Shown: in pieces, positions 1 through 6,106 of the stretch
Numbering within the stretch: position 1 is the first letter of the stretch
How the letters are laid out: each line of letters starts with the position of its first letter
Assembly (NCBI GenBank): GCA_022745215.1
Contig: JAIIWC010000073.1
Span: 1-6,148 of the forward strand
Length of the DNA stretch: 6,148 nt
Origin: Collinsella sp.
GTDB lineage: Bacteria > Actinomycetota > Coriobacteriia > Coriobacteriales > Coriobacteriaceae
Direction of reading: 5' to 3'
The notes under the pieces: generated by a model
The model's database searches: none
What the model saw: the letters and a program-made list of their open reading frames with translations, nothing else
What the model was told of the DNA's origin: nothing
Program-made: the position numbers and the translations under genes

Positions 1-279
1 CACCATCTGGGGGCGGCAGCCCGCGACCAACGCCATGCAGAGAGAGCCGAACGCGAGGTGGAAAGTCAGCGCTTTGCGGCGGTTTACCGGCGTGTTTGCG
101 GCGCACAGCCACTGCCACAGTGCCCACAAAACGAACGTGGCACCGCAGAGGATCGCGTACTCATACACCGACGGGCGGTGGAGCAGATAGTAGATCTGTG
201 TGCCCGAGGCCGCGCCCGCGGCGGTGAGCAGGTAGGCTGCGGCGCTTGCCTGCGGGAACCAGCGGCGCGCGGCCTGCTT
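1..279 (-). other. Fragment of an unidentified polytopic membrane protein fused in frame to cysS
   Basis: This is the downstream part of the frame that begins with cysS, roughly residues 377-469. It contains three hydrophobic stretches that look like membrane helices: about residues 387-409, 415-436 and 448-463. The loops between them are rich in Arg, Tyr and Trp, for example LLHRPSVYEY (408-417) and NTPVNRRKAL (438-447). It ends at the window edge just after AGCRPQMV (462-469). Nothing here resembles the C-terminal tRNA-binding part of CysS, and the other two minus-strand frames give no CysS-like continuation. The look is that of an internal piece of a large multi-pass protein, possibly of the GT-C glycosyltransferase or YfhO-like kind, but I cannot name the family. 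Base composition matches the rest of the window, so the same or a related genome is a likely source. The boundary is approximate, within about 265-285. Confidence 0.7.
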
Positions 280-1407
280 CACAAAGCCAAAGACGGCACC
301 CATGGCACCAGCGGTGTTAAAGTCGTCGTCCATGCACTCCTTAAAGGTGGCACGGGTCTCGGCGGCCTTGGCGGCAAACGCCTCGGATGCTGCCTCATCG
401 GCATCGGCCGTCGCATGGTTCGCGGCCCAGCGAAGGTTCTCGACCGTACCGGCGATACGCGTGAGCGAGTTCTCGGCACCCTCCAGGCGCTCCCAAGAAA
501 AGTCGAGCGGCGAGCGATAGCTCGTCTGCAGCATCAGCAGGCGCAGGGCGGCAGCGGAGTGCTGTTCGAGCACCTCGGCCAGCGTAAAGAAGTTTCCGAG
601 CGACTTGGACATCTTCTCGCCGTCGACCAGCAGCATGCCCGTGTGCATCCAGGTGTTGGAGAAACCCTGGTGCCAGGCGCAGGTGGCCTGGGCGCACTCG
701 TTCTCGTGATGCGGGAAGGCAAGGTCGGAGCCGCCACCGTGGATGTCGATCGGGGTGCCCAGGTAGCGATGCACCATGGCGGCGCACTCGGTGTGCCAAC
801 CGGGACGGCCTTCGCCCCAGGGGCTCGGCCAGCTGGGCTCGCCGGGCTTGGCGGCCTTCCACAGGGCAAAGTCGAGCGGGTCGTTCTTGCCCTCGTTCTC
901 CTCGATGCGCGCGCCAACCATAAGGTCGTCGATGTTGCGGCCCGAGACCTGACCATAGTTGGGATCGCTGCGCACGGCAAAGTACACGTCGCCGTTATCG
1001 GCGGCGTAGGCATGGCCCTGCTCGATAAGCGTCTTGATCATAGCGATCATGGGGCCGATCTCCTTGGTGGCGCGGGGGCGCACATCGGGATCGAGCACGT
1101 TGGCGGCACGCATGACGCCGATGAACTTGTCGGAAAACTCCGTCGCGACCTCGGCGGCCGTGCGGCCCTGCTCGTTGGCGCGCTTGATGATCTTGTCATC
1201 GACATCGGTGAGGTTCTGGGCGAACGTGACCTCGTAGCCGCTCGCGATGAGCCAGCGACGAATCACGTCAAAGCTGATGAACGTGCGGGCATTGCCGATG
1301 TGGATGTTGTCGTAGACCGTGGGGCCGCACACGTACATGCGGACCTTGCCGGACTCGATGGGCTGGAACTCTTCCTTTTTATGGGTAGCGCTGTTGTAGA
1401 TACGCAT
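1..1407 (-). CDS. cysS: Cysteinyl-tRNA synthetase, 3' end replaced by membrane-protein-like sequence; runs off left edge
   Basis: Class I aminoacyl-tRNA synthetase that activates cysteine with ATP and charges tRNA-Cys in the cytoplasm. The frame reads open from an ATG at 1407 to the window edge (469 codons, no stop). Visible hallmarks are the HIGH-type motif HIGN at residues 36-39, KMSKS at 265-269, and the four zinc ligands expected for the family: C27, C208, H233 and E237, offset by one from the E. coli residues C28, C209, H234 and E238. The helical region after KMSKS includes MDDDFNTAGAMGAVF (359-373), which is typical CysS. From about residue 377 the sequence no longer looks like CysS and becomes hydrophobic (see the separate entry). 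The last roughly 90 residues of a normal 460-480 residue CysS, covering the rest of the DALR-type and C-terminal tRNA-binding region, are therefore missing. The start is supported by AAGGAG 6 nt upstream. It is the last visible gene of the disA-ispD-ispF-cysS operon. Identity of the first 376 residues is near certain; whether the product is functional is doubtful. Confidence 0.93.
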   Translation of the reverse strand, partial: MRIYNSATHKKEEFQPIESGKVRMYVCGPTVYDNIHIGNARTFISFDVIRRWLIASGYEVTFAQNLTDVDDKIIKRANEQGRTAAEVATEFSDKFIGVMRAANVLDPDVRPRATKEIGPMIAMIKTLIEQGHAYAADNGDVYFAVRSDPNYGQVSGRNIDDLMVGARIEENEGKNDPLDFALWKAAKPGEPSWPSPWGEGRPGWHTECAAMVHRYLGTPIDIHGGGSDLAFPHHENECAQATCAWHQGFSNTWMHTGMLLVDGEKMSKSLGNFFTLAEVLEQHSAAALRLLMLQTSYRSPLDFSWERLEGAENSLTRIAGTVENLRWAANHATADADEAASEAFAAKAAETRATFKECMDDDFNTAGAMGAVFGFVKQAARRWFPQASAAAYLLTAAGAASGTQIYYLLHRPSVYEYAILCGATFVLWALWQWLCAANTPVNRRKALTFHLAFGSLCMALVAGCRPQMV

Positions 1408-1410
1408 TCG

Positions 1411-1905
1411 TTACTCCTTAACGGTTTTCTGTAGCAGGCAGACGGCCCAGGCGCCGATCCCCTCGCCCTGGCCTTCCCAACCGAGCTTTTCGGTCGTAGT
1501 GGCGGCGACGCCCACGTTTTCCACGTCGACGCCCAGGGCATGGGCAAGGTTGGCGCGCATGGCATCGCGGTGCGGGGTGATCTTAGGCTGCTGGCAGGCA
1601 ATGGTGCAATCGGCATCGACAAACTCAAAGCCCAGCTCGCGCGCATAGTCCATTACGCGAGCGAGCAGCACCATCGAATCGGCACCCTCATAGGCGGGGT
1701 CGGTATCGGGGAATAGCTTGCCAATGTCTCCCCCGCGGCAGGCGCCCAGAATGGCGTCGGCCAGTGCGTGCGCGAGCACATCGGCATCCGAGTGGCCCAG
1801 CAGGCCGCGATCGTAGGGAATGTCGACACCGCCGATGATACATCGACGCCCCTCCACCAAACGGTGGACGTCGTAGCCGTGGCCAATGCGCAGGTTACTG
1901 AACAT
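1411..1905 (-). CDS. ispF: 2-C-methyl-D-erythritol 2,4-cyclodiphosphate synthase
   Basis: Catalyses the fifth step of the MEP (non-mevalonate) isoprenoid pathway. It cyclises CDP-methylerythritol 2-phosphate to methylerythritol 2,4-cyclodiphosphate with release of CMP, acting as a cytoplasmic homotrimer with a divalent metal in each site. The protein is 164 residues, close to the usual 155-165. Metal ligands are visible as D12-x-H14 in HGYDVHRL and H46 in GHSDADVLAH, matching D8, H10 and H42 of the E. coli enzyme. The C-terminal signature TTTEKLGWEGQGEGIG is also present. The frame stays open a further 11 codons upstream to an ATG at 1938, but the ATG at 1905 is preferred. It places MFSNLRIGHGYDVH at the normal N-terminus and has AGAGG 9 nt upstream. 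With this start the gene overlaps the end of ispD by 11 nt. It directly follows ispD, the enzyme two steps earlier in the pathway; ispE is not in the window. Confidence 0.97.
   Translation of the reverse strand: MFSNLRIGHGYDVHRLVEGRRCIIGGVDIPYDRGLLGHSDADVLAHALADAILGACRGGDIGKLFPDTDPAYEGADSMVLLARVMDYARELGFEFVDADCTIACQQPKITPHRDAMRANLAHALGVDVENVGVAATTTEKLGWEGQGEGIGAWAVCLLQKTVKE
1414..1419 (-). promoter_or_regulatory. Ribosome binding site of cysS
   Basis: The minus strand reads AAGGAG followed by 6 nt and the cysS ATG at 1407. The site lies within the last codons of ispF, immediately before its TAA, so ribosomes finishing ispF pass over it. This fits translation of cysS from the shared operon message. 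Confidence 0.85.
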
Positions 1906-2623
1906 GGGGAAGGTCCTCTCCCTCGGCCATGCGGCCAAGCAGAATCGCGGTTACGGGACGCAGGTCCTCGGGCACCGTCACCTTAAGGTTGTCGCGTGGG
2001 CTCTGGACGCAGCGGACGCGCCCACCCATGCGCTCGACCAGCGATGAATCGTCGGTACCGATAAAGCCCTCGGCGATAGCAGCGGCATGAGCGCGCTTCA
2101 TGGCGTCGACGCTAAAGATCTGCGGTGTCTGCGCTGCCCAGTAGAGCTCACGCGGCGGCGTCTCGACGATGTTGTCGCCATCGACGATCTTGAGCGTATC
2201 GATCGCGGGCTGACCGCACACGACACCGTCGAGCGAGCGGTCACTCACAAGCACGTCAATCGCATGATCGATGGCCTCGGTCGTGATAAGCGGACGGGCG
2301 CCGTCGTGGATGGCGACATATTCGAAACCCGTCGGTACCGCATGCACGCCGGCGCGGGTGGAATCCTGACGGGTATCGCCGGCATCGGCGAAGCTGATGG
2401 GCGTGTCATAGTCAAACGGATCGATGGCCAGGCGGCACATCTCGGCGCGGCGCTCGGCAGGACACACCACCACGATGTGGCCGACCTTGTCGCTCCGATC
2501 GAACGCGCGGATGGACCAGCTCATGAGCGGACGGCCCGCTACATTGACGAGCTGCTTGCCACCGGGGTTACCAAAGCGCTGGCCGCTGCCACCGGCAACG
2601 ACCACGGCGCATACGGGCGCCAT
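1895..2623 (-). CDS. ispD: 2-C-methyl-D-erythritol 4-phosphate cytidylyltransferase
   Basis: Third enzyme of the MEP isoprenoid pathway. It transfers CMP from CTP to methylerythritol 4-phosphate, giving CDP-methylerythritol. The 242-residue protein has the normal family length and a single nucleotidyltransferase (Rossmann-like) domain. Visible motifs are the glycine-rich CTP loop VVAGGSGQRFG (8-18) with R16, the following lysine K23, AGDTRQDST (81-89), HDGARPLI (106-113) with D107, the TDDSSLVE segment, and NLKVTVPEDL near the C-terminus, equivalent to the usual N-[IL]-K-[IV]-T-x-P-E-D-L. The ATG at 2623 shares one base with the disA stop codon (TAATG), and AGGGG lies 8 nt upstream, so translation is probably coupled to disA. 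The 3' end overlaps ispF by 11 nt. The protein is monofunctional, since ispF is a separate frame and not a fused ispDF. Confidence 0.96.
   Translation of the reverse strand: MAPVCAVVVAGGSGQRFGNPGGKQLVNVAGRPLMSWSIRAFDRSDKVGHIVVVCPAERRAEMCRLAIDPFDYDTPISFADAGDTRQDSTRAGVHAVPTGFEYVAIHDGARPLITTEAIDHAIDVLVSDRSLDGVVCGQPAIDTLKIVDGDNIVETPPRELYWAAQTPQIFSVDAMKRAHAAAIAEGFIGTDDSSLVERMGGRVRCVQSPRDNLKVTVPEDLRPVTAILLGRMAEGEDLPHVQ
1915..1919 (-). promoter_or_regulatory. Ribosome binding site that decides the ispF start
   Basis: The minus strand carries AGAGG within a purine-rich GAGGGAGAGG stretch, 9 nt before the ATG at 1905. It lies inside the ispD coding sequence. It supports the internal ATG over the upstream in-frame ATG at 1938. 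Confidence 0.7.
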
Positions 2624-3690
2624 TATGCGTTCCCCTGTTTGGTGCCCTTCATGCGGTACAGGGAGTCCGCAAGAATGGCAGGGTTGTTAACGCCAAAGTC
2701 GCCCAGGCGCTCCGGATCCTCGCTGATGTCGTCCATGAGCTCCTGCAACGAGCCGTACTCGTCGACGATCTTCTCGGCCACGCCGTCGCGCACGACGGAC
2801 ACGCGCGAAAGCGTGCGCAGGCCCAGCGGCGTCATGACGGAGTCCTCGTCCAGGTCGTCGTAACCCAGAACTGCCGCCACGTGCTGCGGGTCGGACAGGT
2901 CCTTAGGCGTCATGCGGCTCAGGTTGGCGCGAATCTTCTCGGCGTTGGCCTCGGAGGAATCGCTTGCGTAGTCGCGGATCATCAAGTCGTATTCGGTATC
3001 CATGCTGGAGCCCGCGAGCTGCTCGAGCTGCATCTGCACGAGCTTGCCCTGGTTACCCAGCTTGACGATGCAATCCTTAAGCTCGGTCTTTGCCTGCTGC
3101 ATGATCTCGAAGCTCGAGAAAATACCGGTAATGTCGGCGAGCGTAACGTAGTCGTCGAGCTCGAGGGCCGTCAGACGCAGCAGGGAGCGGTCGAGCGACT
3201 GACGGGTAGTCTGGAGCGTGGCGACAAGCTGGTTGACCGAGCTCATGATGGTGGTGACGGGCTGGATCTCGTAGCTCTTGCCGTGAACGTACACGTTGAC
3301 GACGGCACGACGGGCCGAGACCGAGATCACAATGGCATCGGTGAGCACCGACATGCGAGCGGCGGTGCGATGACGCATGCCCGTCTCGCTCGTGGCAAGC
3401 GAGGGATCGGGATTGAGATGGAAGTTGGCGCGCAGGATCTGGGTGAGGTCGCCATCGATGACGATGGCGCCGTCCATCTTGGAGAGCTCGAACAGACGGT
3501 TCGAGGTGAACGAAATGTTGAGCGGGAAGCCGTCGTTACCGGCAGCGAGCACGTTTTCGGTGTCGCCAACGCAGATAAGGGCGCCCAGATGACCGGCGAT
3601 GATCATGTCGAGGGCAGTGCGAATCGGCTGACCAGGTGCCGTCAGGCGGATGGCCTGTTCCATACGCTTTTGCAGCTCGTTCTTATCCAA
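2623..3690 (-). CDS. disA: DNA integrity scanning protein, diadenylate cyclase DisA
   Basis: Condenses two ATP into cyclic di-AMP, a second messenger controlling potassium/osmotic balance and cell-wall state. In the known family an octamer also scans DNA and stops making c-di-AMP at branched structures. The 355-residue protein has the full family layout: an N-terminal DAC domain (about 1-140) with DGA at 73-75 (MDGAIVIDGD) and RHR at 106-108 (TGMRHRTAAR), a helical linker (about 150-280), and a C-terminal helix-hairpin-helix region around GLRTLSRVSVVRDGVAEKIV, which binds DNA. The start is a TTG at 3690. The frame is open upstream only as far as a TAG at 3724-3726 and contains no ATG or GTG there, while GGGAG stands 7 nt before the TTG. 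The next in-frame ATG (codon 10) would remove part of the N-terminal helix. It is the first gene of the disA-ispD-ispF-cysS operon and is divergent from mntP. I see no convincing promoter for it. Confidence 0.96.
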   Translation of the reverse strand: MDKNELQKRMEQAIRLTAPGQPIRTALDMIIAGHLGALICVGDTENVLAAGNDGFPLNISFTSNRLFELSKMDGAIVIDGDLTQILRANFHLNPDPSLATSETGMRHRTAARMSVLTDAIVISVSARRAVVNVYVHGKSYEIQPVTTIMSSVNQLVATLQTTRQSLDRSLLRLTALELDDYVTLADITGIFSSFEIMQQAKTELKDCIVKLGNQGKLVQMQLEQLAGSSMDTEYDLMIRDYASDSSEANAEKIRANLSRMTPKDLSDPQHVAAVLGYDDLDEDSVMTPLGLRTLSRVSVVRDGVAEKIVDEYGSLQELMDDISEDPERLGDFGVNNPAILADSLYRMKGTKQGNA

Positions 3691-3697
3691 GGCATCG

Positions 3698-3702
3698 CTC
3701 CC
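3698..3702 (-). promoter_or_regulatory. Ribosome binding site supporting a TTG start for disA
   Basis: The minus strand reads GGGAG, then 7 nt, then TTG (3690). No ATG or GTG occurs in frame between this codon and the upstream in-frame TAG at 3724-3726. The nearby ATGs are in other frames. Confidence 0.65.
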
Positions 3703-3772
3703 ATCGTATACGCTCCATAAACGCTAAATAGTTTCTCACGGTTTGTCCCCGCGGCGCTTGCGAAATCCGATG

Positions 3773-3801
3773 CTTACAGAATGAGCGAACACCGCTAAGA
3801 T
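3773..3801 (+). promoter_or_regulatory. Candidate sigma-70-type promoter for mntP
   Basis: CTTACA at 3773-3778 (4 of 6 matches to TTGACA) is followed by exactly 17 nt and TAAGAT at 3796-3801 (4 of 6 matches to TATAAT). Transcription would start near 3808, giving mntP a leader of roughly 110 nt. It is the best plus-strand candidate in the divergent intergenic region. It was found by eye and has no experimental support. Confidence 0.4.
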
Positions 3802-3825
3802 AGCTAATTTGGGACGGGCTCTTTT

Positions 3826-3863
3826 GACTACCCAATCAACCATGTGCCAAGGTTAGTCTTTTT
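3826..3863 (+). terminator. Possible attenuator hairpin in the mntP leader
   Basis: GACTACCC (3826-3833) can pair with GGTTAGTC (3851-3858) in five pairs, one mismatch and two more pairs, and five T residues (3859-3863) follow at once. This is the shape of a weak intrinsic terminator upstream of mntP. A competing stem, TTGGG (3809-3813) with CCCAA (3831-3835), would use part of the same arm, which would allow switching. The stem is short and the loop long (17 nt), so it may be chance. I do not see the conserved core I would expect of the Mn2+-sensing yybP-ykoY riboswitch that often precedes mntP. Confidence 0.3.
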
Positions 3864-3866
3864 GTT

Positions 3867-3910
3867 GCTCCCCCAAGAGGTACACGCGGGCCTGCCCGCA
3901 GAGAGGGAGC
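3867..3910 (+). promoter_or_regulatory. Possible structure covering the mntP ribosome binding site
   Basis: GCTCCC (3867-3872) is fully complementary to GGGAGC (3905-3910), which contains the mntP Shine-Dalgarno sequence GGGAG (3905-3909, 7 nt before the ATG). Between them lies a small hairpin, GCGGG (3886-3890) with CCCGC (3895-3899). If the outer stem forms, the ribosome binding site is hidden. The ribosome binding site itself is well supported. The regulatory role of the fold is inferred. Confidence 0.4.
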
Positions 3911-3916
3911 CAGACT

Positions 3917-4495
3917 ATGGGACTCGCAGAGCTCGTGTTGCTCGCCGTTGGCCTTTCGATGGACGCCTTTGCCGTATCCATCTGCAAGGGCCTTGGCATG
4001 AAGAAGATCAACCTTAAGGCCGCCGTAGTGCTCGGCCTGTTCTTTGGCGGCTTCCAGGCCGGCATGCCCGTGATCGGATGGGCGCTTGGCAGCCAGTTTA
4101 TGGGCATCATCGGCCCCATCGACCACTGGATCGCCTTTATCCTGCTCGCCTTTATCGGCGGCAAAATGCTGTGGGAAGCCTTTACCGAGGACGAGGATGA
4201 AGGCGACGGCAAGGATGCCGAAAAGATTGACCTGGGCGAGTACCTGATTCTCGCCATCGCCACCTCAATCGACGCCCTAGCCGTGGGCATCTCGTTTGCC
4301 GCGCTCTCCGTCGACATCATGCCCGCCGTGTCGCTCATCGGCATCACGACCTTTATCTTCTCCGTCGCCGGCGTAGCGATCGGCCACACCTTTGGCGCGC
4401 GCTACGAAAAGCCCGCCTCCATCGTGGGTGGCGTCGTACTCGTCCTCATCGGGCTTAAGATCTTGCTCGAGCACCTTGGGATCCTCGCACTGTAA
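3917..4495 (+). CDS. mntP: Manganese efflux pump MntP
   Basis: Small inner-membrane exporter (MntP/YebN family, formerly DUF204) that removes excess Mn2+ from the cytoplasm. The 192-residue length is typical. It is a two-fold repeat of three membrane helices each. The conserved acidic residues stand in matching half-repeat motifs: GLSMDAFAVSICKG with D16, and ATSIDALAVGIS with D119, equivalent to the aspartates required in the E. coli protein. GFQAGMPVIGW (45-55) and GHTFGARYEKPASIVGG in the second half are also characteristic. A strongly acidic cytoplasmic loop (about 90-106, EDEDEGDGKDAEK) links the halves. The ATG at 3917 has GGGAG 7 nt upstream. The gene stands alone, divergent from disA and convergent with pepD. 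Control by manganese is known for the family through MntR or a riboswitch; here only a possibly structured leader is seen. Confidence 0.96.
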   Translation: MGLAELVLLAVGLSMDAFAVSICKGLGMKKINLKAAVVLGLFFGGFQAGMPVIGWALGSQFMGIIGPIDHWIAFILLAFIGGKMLWEAFTEDEDEGDGKDAEKIDLGEYLILAIATSIDALAVGISFAALSVDIMPAVSLIGITTFIFSVAGVAIGHTFGARYEKPASIVGGVVLVLIGLKILLEHLGILAL

Positions 4496-4500
4496 CGAAT

Positions 4501-4535
4501 AACGGCCGCCCGGCATTACGCCAGGCGGCCGTTTT
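4501..4535. terminator. Intrinsic terminator between convergent mntP and pepD, possibly bidirectional
   Basis: AACGGCCGCC (4501-4510) pairs perfectly with GGCGGCCGTT (4524-4533). The stem continues after one mismatch with GGC/GCC (4512-4514 with 4520-4522) around a 5-nt loop. On the plus strand it begins 6 nt after the mntP region's last base and ends in TTTT (4532-4535). Read on the minus strand it lies about 40 nt beyond the pepD stop and is followed by TTATT, so it could stop both transcripts. The T-tracts are short but the stem is very strong. Confidence 0.85.
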
Positions 4536-4575
4536 CATAGCCAGCCGTTTTAGAGCGGCTTAGCCAAGGCGACCG

Positions 4576-6033
4576 TTACGCAGCGAGACGCTTGAGGACG
4601 TCGATGAGCAGCTCGTAGAAGCGCTCGGCAGAAGCGAGCTCCATGCTCTCGTCCGGGGTGTGGACATCGGAGAGCGTCGGGCCCACGGCGATGGCGTCCA
4701 GGCCGTGCAGGGCCTCGGCAAACAGGCCGCACTCAAGGCCGGCGTGAATGGACTCGATGCGCAGCTCGGAGCCAAAGAGCTCGCGATAGCTCTCGACAAA
4801 GATGTCGCGGACCGGCGAATGCTCGGCATAGCTCCAGCCGGGATACTCGAACTCAAACTTGGCGTCGAAGCCCAAGACATCGGCCAGCGTCTGCAGGCGG
4901 TCCTTGAACTCGTTCTGCAGCGAGGTGATCGAGGAGCGCGGGGACAGCATGATCTTGACCTGGTCGTCAGAGGTGGCGACCACGCCGATGTTGGAGGAAA
5001 CCTCGACGGAGCCGTCGGTGGCGACGTTGCGGCGAATCACGCCGTTAGGGGCAAGACGCAGGGCGCGGATGAGGGCAAGCGCGGACTTCTGGTCCATGGC
5101 CTCGACCTCGGCGTCGTCGGCAATCTCGACGGTGCAGGTAAAGCCGGGGTCGAAGACCTCGAGCTCAGCTGTGACGTCGGCGATGATGCCACGAGCAATC
5201 TGCGCCGCTGCCTCGGCGGCAGCGTGGTCGGCGTAAACCAGCTCGGCCTTGCACTCACGGTTGATGGCGTTGTCCTTAGTGCCGCCGTTAAAGCTGACGA
5301 TGGCGGGCTCGCCGGCGACCATCAGGCGGTCGATGATACGGGCCATGATGAGGTTGCCGTTGCCGCGCTCCAGGTTGATGTCGGAGCCGGAGTGACCACC
5401 CAGCAGGCCGGAGATCTCGAGCGTAAGGGTACTGCCGGTCTTGTGCTCGCGCACGATGGGGCAGGTGTAGGTAACGACGACGCCGCCGGCGCAGCTGACG
5501 GTTGCCACGCCCTCTTCCTCGGAATCGAGGTTGATCATGGTGCGGGCGCTGATCTGTGACTTGTCGAGCGTCTCGGCACCAACCAGGCCGGTCTCCTCGT
5601 CGGTGGTGAACACGCACTCGAGGGCGGGGTGAACGATCGAATCGTCATCGAGAACAGTAAGCATCAGAGCGACAGCAATGCCGTTGTCGGCGCCCAGGGT
5701 GGTGCCGTTAGCGGTGAGGACGCCGTCCTTGACGACCAGGTCGATACCATCGGTCGTAAAGTCGTGCTCAACGGAGCCCAACTTGTCGCACACCATGTCG
5801 ATATGGCCCTGCAACATCACGGTCGGGGCATTCTCGGCACCGGCAGATGCGGGCTTGCGAATGATGACGTTGTAGACCTCGTCCTGGTACACATCAAGAC
5901 CGCGCTCCTTGGCAAACGCGACCAGGAAATCGCTGATGCCCTTCTCGTTGCCAGACCCACGGGGGATCGCACTGACCTCCTCAAAGAAATGGAACAGCTG
6001 GGCGGGCTCGTAGCCGGTGATCTTGTAATCCAT
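4576..6033 (-). CDS. pepD: Xaa-His dipeptidase (aminoacyl-histidine dipeptidase), peptidase family M20
   Basis: Cytoplasmic di-zinc dipeptidase of the PepD type, which cleaves dipeptides such as beta-Ala-His or Xaa-His and takes part in peptide use. The 485-residue length is normal. The active site is complete: GHIDMVCDK gives ligand H77 and catalytic-site D79, LGADNG gives bridging D116, TTDEETG gives catalytic E146 and ligand E147, NLDSEEEG gives D170, and DVHTPDE gives H458. All are shifted by -3 from my recollection of the Vibrio PepD numbering. The lid/dimerisation insertion includes GGHSGSDINLERGNG, and HAGLECGLF (430-438) is also typical. The frame is open upstream to an ATG at 6138, but the ATG at 6033 is chosen. 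It has AAGGAGG 4 nt upstream and gives the usual N-terminus, while the extra 35 residues would be unlike the family. It is probably a single-gene transcript ending at the shared terminator. Substrate preference cannot be read from the sequence. Confidence 0.95.
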   Translation of the reverse strand: MDYKITGYEPAQLFHFFEEVSAIPRGSGNEKGISDFLVAFAKERGLDVYQDEVYNVIIRKPASAGAENAPTVMLQGHIDMVCDKLGSVEHDFTTDGIDLVVKDGVLTANGTTLGADNGIAVALMLTVLDDDSIVHPALECVFTTDEETGLVGAETLDKSQISARTMINLDSEEEGVATVSCAGGVVVTYTCPIVREHKTGSTLTLEISGLLGGHSGSDINLERGNGNLIMARIIDRLMVAGEPAIVSFNGGTKDNAINRECKAELVYADHAAAEAAAQIARGIIADVTAELEVFDPGFTCTVEIADDAEVEAMDQKSALALIRALRLAPNGVIRRNVATDGSVEVSSNIGVVATSDDQVKIMLSPRSSITSLQNEFKDRLQTLADVLGFDAKFEFEYPGWSYAEHSPVRDIFVESYRELFGSELRIESIHAGLECGLFAEALHGLDAIAVGPTLSDVHTPDESMELASAERFYELLIDVLKRLAA

Positions 6034-6037
6034 GGTG

Positions 6038-6044
6038 CCTCCTT
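6038..6044 (-). promoter_or_regulatory. Ribosome binding site that decides the pepD start
   Basis: The minus strand shows AAGGAGG, a near-perfect Shine-Dalgarno sequence, 4 nt before the ATG at 6033. It argues against the upstream in-frame ATG at 6138. Confidence 0.85.
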
Positions 6045-6077
6045 GGCGCAACTGGTTAGACAGTAAGACATGCGACT

Positions 6078-6106
6078 TGTATATTCCCAGACTTTGCGTG
6101 CATAAA
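6078..6106 (-). promoter_or_regulatory. Weak candidate promoter for pepD
   Basis: On the minus strand TTTATG (6106-6101) is followed by 17 nt and TATACA (6083-6078). The -10 element is fair (4 of 6) and the -35 poor (3 of 6). A start near 6071 would give a leader of about 40 nt. The remaining sequence to the right edge (6107-6148) shows no gene or clear site. Confidence 0.3.

Noticed and set aside
1290..1301. HIGN instead of HIGH in CysS
   Set aside because: This is a common natural variant of the class I signature in CysS proteins, including Bacillus, and does not suggest altered function.
58..1434. A long plus-strand open frame (458 codons) opposite cysS
   Set aside because: It lies wholly antisense to a clear cysS and has low-complexity, Gly/Ala/Val/Leu/Arg-rich sequence with no recognisable family. 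Such mirror frames are expected in G+C-rich coding DNA. The same applies to the long plus-strand frames opposite ispD, disA and pepD.
2288..2308. HDGARP instead of HDAARP in IspD
   Set aside because: A frequent substitution within the family; the functional aspartate is kept.
3824..3858. TTGACT at 3824-3829 as a -35 element for mntP
   Set aside because: No acceptable -10 sequence lies 16-18 nt downstream (CCAAGG occupies the place). The nearest T/A-rich hexamer is about 22 nt away.
4543..4560. Small hairpin AGCCG/CGGCT just downstream of the pepD stop
   Set aside because: A 5-bp stem with no T-tract. The much stronger hairpin at 4501-4535 is the better terminator.
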